Below, one piece after another: positions 5,596 through 6,871 of a stretch of 6,871 nt of DNA. Under the pieces are notes generated by a model. That model saw only the letters and a list, made by a program, of their open reading frames with translations, was not told the DNA's origin and did no database searches. Origin of the DNA: Chloroflexota bacterium (lineage in GTDB: Bacteria; Chloroflexota; Anaerolineae; 4572-78; J111); assembly GCA_003694775.1 (NCBI GenBank), contig RFJV01000087.1:1-6871 (forward strand), written 5' to 3'. Made by a program: the position numbers and the translations under genes. Numbering within the stretch: position 1 is the first letter of the stretch; every line of letters begins with the position of its first letter.

Positions 5596-6615
5596 ATGAA
5601 CGAAGCAGACCTGAACCAGCCTTTCAGCCCCGATGAACCGGAGATAGACCCCATCATCGGTGAAGACGACGTCCCGGCAGACCACCGCTCCGGTTTTGTA
5701 GCCGTCATCGGGCGGCCCAACGTGGGCAAATCGACCCTGATGAACCACTACCTGGGGCAGAAAATTGCCATCACCAGCCCCAAACCGCAGACCACCCGCA
5801 ACCAACTGCTGGGTATTCTGACCCTGCCGAATGAGGATTATCCCGACCTGCCGCCGGCACAGGTGATTTTTATCGACACGCCCGGCATCCACCAGCCCAA
5901 GCACAAGCTGGGCGAATACCTGGTGGAAACGGCCCGGCGCACCATTCTCGATGCCGACCTGGTGCTGTGGCTGGTCGACGCCACCGAACCGCCCACGCCC
6001 GAAGACCGGCTGGTCGCCGAGGCCCTGCAGGACGCGGCGGCAGAGGCCGGGCGAAAGCACCAGCCGGTCCCCCCGGTTCTGCTGGCCATCAACAAAATCG
6101 ACGCCGTTGCCGCCCTGCCCGACGGGTTCGAACAGCCGTTTCTGGACCTCTACCCCGTAGAAGCCTGGATGCCCATCTCCGCCACCCGCGGCGACAACCG
6201 CCGCGAACTGCTGGCCGACATCCTCAACCGTCTTCCCCTCGGACCCCGCTACTACCCTGCGGACCAGGTGACCGACCAGCACCTGCGCTTCATGGCCGGC
6301 GAACTGATTCGGGAGGCCGCGCTCCAGGTTCTGCACCAGGAAGTTCCCCACGCCCTGGCGGTGATTGTCAATGAGTTCAAAGAACGCAGTGAAAACATGA
6401 CCTACATCAACGCCACCCTGGTTGTCGAACGGGAGTCCCAGAAGCCGATTGTCATTGGTCAAAAAGGCAGAACACTGAAGAAAATCGGCCAGCTGGCCCG
6501 CGCTGAAATCGAGAATCTGGTGGGCACAAAAGTGTACCTGGAGCTGTGGGTCAAAGTCCGGCCCAAATGGCGCAAAAAAGAAAACGACCTGTACTGGTTG
6601 GGGTATAAAAAGTAG
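5596..6615 (+). CDS. era: GTPase Era
   Basis: Era is an essential GTPase that binds the 3' end of 16S rRNA and couples 30S subunit maturation to cell growth. All GTPase motifs are intact: G1 GRPNVGKS (39-46), G2 in KPQTTRNQ (63-70), G3 DTPG (94-97), G4 NKID (166-169) and G5 SATRG (195-199). A C-terminal KH domain follows, with the RNA-binding loop in IVIGQKGRTLKKIG (285-298), ending KVRPKWRKKENDLYWLGYKK. At 339 residues it is longer than the usual 300 or so. Most of the excess is an acidic N-terminal extension of about 25-30 residues before the G domain, with smaller insertions around 79-87 and 145-158. The ATG at 5596 has AAGGA (5587-5591) before it, and no alternative start lies close to the G1 motif, so the extension is probably real. 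It is the only gene of its transcription unit visible here; ybeY, dgk or recO neighbours are absent. Confidence 0.97.
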   Translation: MNEADLNQPFSPDEPEIDPIIGEDDVPADHRSGFVAVIGRPNVGKSTLMNHYLGQKIAITSPKPQTTRNQLLGILTLPNEDYPDLPPAQVIFIDTPGIHQPKHKLGEYLVETARRTILDADLVLWLVDATEPPTPEDRLVAEALQDAAAEAGRKHQPVPPVLLAINKIDAVAALPDGFEQPFLDLYPVEAWMPISATRGDNRRELLADILNRLPLGPRYYPADQVTDQHLRFMAGELIREAALQVLHQEVPHALAVIVNEFKERSENMTYINATLVVERESQKPIVIGQKGRTLKKIGQLARAEIENLVGTKVYLELWVKVRPKWRKKENDLYWLGYKK

Positions 6616-6643
6616 CAGGGTAGCAGAGTAACAGAGTAGCAGG
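6612..6643 (+). repeat. GTAGCAGG tandem repeats, first block
   Basis: Four consecutive 8-bp units (GTAGCAGG, GTAGCAGA, GTAACAGA, GTAGCAGG) begin inside the era stop codon: the TAG of the first unit at 6613-6615 is the stop. A G-rich, irregular stretch (6644-6654) follows and leads to the hairpin at 6658-6679. Confidence 0.85.
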
Positions 6644-6654
6644 GGAGAAGGAGG

Positions 6655-6679
6655 GTAGCCCGGCATCCCTATGCCGGGC
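6655..6679 (+). repeat. GTAG-headed hairpin between the tandem-repeat blocks
   Basis: GCCCGGCAT (6658-6666) pairs perfectly with ATGCCGGGC (6671-6679) around a CCCT loop. The GTAG tetranucleotide occupies 6655-6658. No T-tract follows, so it is not a typical terminator for era, although it is the first strong stem after that gene. Confidence 0.75.
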
Positions 6680-6682
6680 AGG

Positions 6683-6706
6683 GTAGCAGGGTAGCAGGGT
6701 AGCAGT
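6683..6706 (+). repeat. GTAGCAGG tandem repeats, second block
   Basis: Three further 8-bp units (GTAGCAGG, GTAGCAGG, GTAGCAGT) resume straight after the hairpin, in the same orientation as the first block. Together the blocks make seven units interrupted by the hairpin and a G-rich linker. Confidence 0.85.
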
Positions 6707-6734
6707 TGTAGGGCGGTTTCTATGGTTGCCCAAC
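6705..6734 (+). repeat. Degenerate GTAG-headed palindrome
   Basis: GTAGGGC (6708-6714) opens an imperfect stem. GGGC (6711-6714) pairs with GCCC (6728-6731), four wobble pairs follow inward, and GTT/AAC (6705-6707 with 6732-6734) pair outside a bulge. It looks like a decayed member of the same hairpin family. Confidence 0.5.
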
Positions 6735-6743
6735 AGATAACAC

Positions 6744-6779
6744 AGGGAAATCCGTAGGGCGACATTAATGTCGCCCTAC
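6744..6779 (+). repeat. Leader repeat plus 26-bp perfect palindrome
   Basis: AGGGAAATCC (6744-6753) precedes a fully self-complementary 26-bp sequence at 6754-6779 whose half is GTAGGGCGACATT. The first 16 bases of this unit are repeated exactly at 6799-6814. There is no T-tract. The perfect symmetry means it reads identically on both strands. Confidence 0.85.
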
Positions 6780-6798
6780 CCCAACGTTATTTTATACG

Positions 6799-6834
6799 AG
6801 GGAAATCCGTAGGGGCGACCCCCTGTGGTCGCCC
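6799..6834 (+). repeat. Leader repeat plus GTAGGGGCGACC hairpin
   Basis: AGGGAAATCCGTAGGG (6799-6814) repeats 6744-6759 exactly at a 55-bp offset. The hairpin pairs GGGCGACC (6813-6820) with GGTCGCCC (6827-6834) around CCCTGT. It directly abuts the next hairpin. Confidence 0.85.
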
Positions 6835-6835
6835 G

Positions 6836-6862
6836 GTAGGGGCACAGCGCCGCTGTGCCCCT
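6836..6862 (+). repeat. GTAG-headed hairpin with 12-bp arms
   Basis: GTAG (6836-6839) opens a palindrome whose arms AGGGGCACAGCG (6838-6849) and CGCTGTGCCCCT (6851-6862) are perfectly complementary around one C. It follows the previous hairpin after a single G, forming a doublet like bacterial interspersed mosaic elements. A run of seven A begins at 6864. On the minus strand these would be T residues ahead of the stem, not after it, so no terminator is formed in that direction. The element may continue past the window edge. Confidence 0.8.
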
Positions 6863-6871
6863 GAAAAAAAC

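Noticed and set aside
5575..6765. 396-codon minus-strand open frame across era
   Set aside because: It is a shadow of the GC-rich era gene: the amino-acid pattern shows no recognisable domain, and its start region is repeat sequence.
6655..6871. CRISPR array in the repeat cluster after era
   Set aside because: Repeats are 8-bp tandem units and individually different palindromes; there is no regular repeat-spacer pattern and no cas gene.
6836..6871. Rho-independent terminator at the right edge
   Set aside because: The stem is followed by A residues on the + strand, and on the minus strand the T residues precede rather than follow the stem.

Overview
The window reads as GC-rich bacterial chromosome with every credible gene on the + strand. 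Protein flavour (a DUF1385 membrane protein, an ATP-type PEP carboxykinase, a dipeptide-type ABC binding protein) and the dense GTAG-headed palindromic repeats between genes suggest a Chloroflexota (Anaerolineae/Caldilineae-like) genome. That placement is inference from recall; no rRNA or marker search supports it.

Layout. 2-859: 3' part of a family-5 solute-binding protein, open at the left edge. 862-890: near-consensus sigma-70-type promoter, followed by a two-gene unit, a DUF1385 polytopic membrane protein (922-1863) and a TPR protein with a possible helix-turn-helix-like C-terminal half (1877-2548). 2549-2801: regulatory region of pckA, with a CRP-type inverted repeat, an extended -10 promoter and a leader of about 190 nt holding a tiny ORF and inverted repeats. 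2802-4412: pckA. 4413-4775: a 363-bp repeat-rich spacer with two copies of a 55-bp hairpin element, a third hairpin, a 19-bp direct repeat and the promoter of the next gene. 4776-5489: a COG1738/YhhQ-type queuosine precursor transporter. 5490-5595: era promoter and a strong hairpin at the predicted 5' end of the era transcript. 5596-6615: era, complete. 6616-6871: no gene, but a compact cluster of GTAGCAGG tandem repeats and five hairpins.

The genes are mostly housekeeping (gluconeogenesis, tRNA-modification salvage, ribosome assembly) and appear to form four transcription units, three with complete promoters visible here. I see no functional link between neighbouring units beyond the DUF1385-TPR pair.

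No defence, phage, CRISPR or biosynthetic system is visible. The most distinctive content is the non-coding palindromic repeat family. Eight hairpins, each preceded by GTAN (mostly GTAG), lie in two intergenic clusters and resemble REP elements mobilised by REP-associated Y1 transposases. One duplicated pair shows compensatory base changes, and a direct repeat beside it supplies the -35 box of the transporter promoter. The pckA and era leaders are the next best candidates for unreported regulation.
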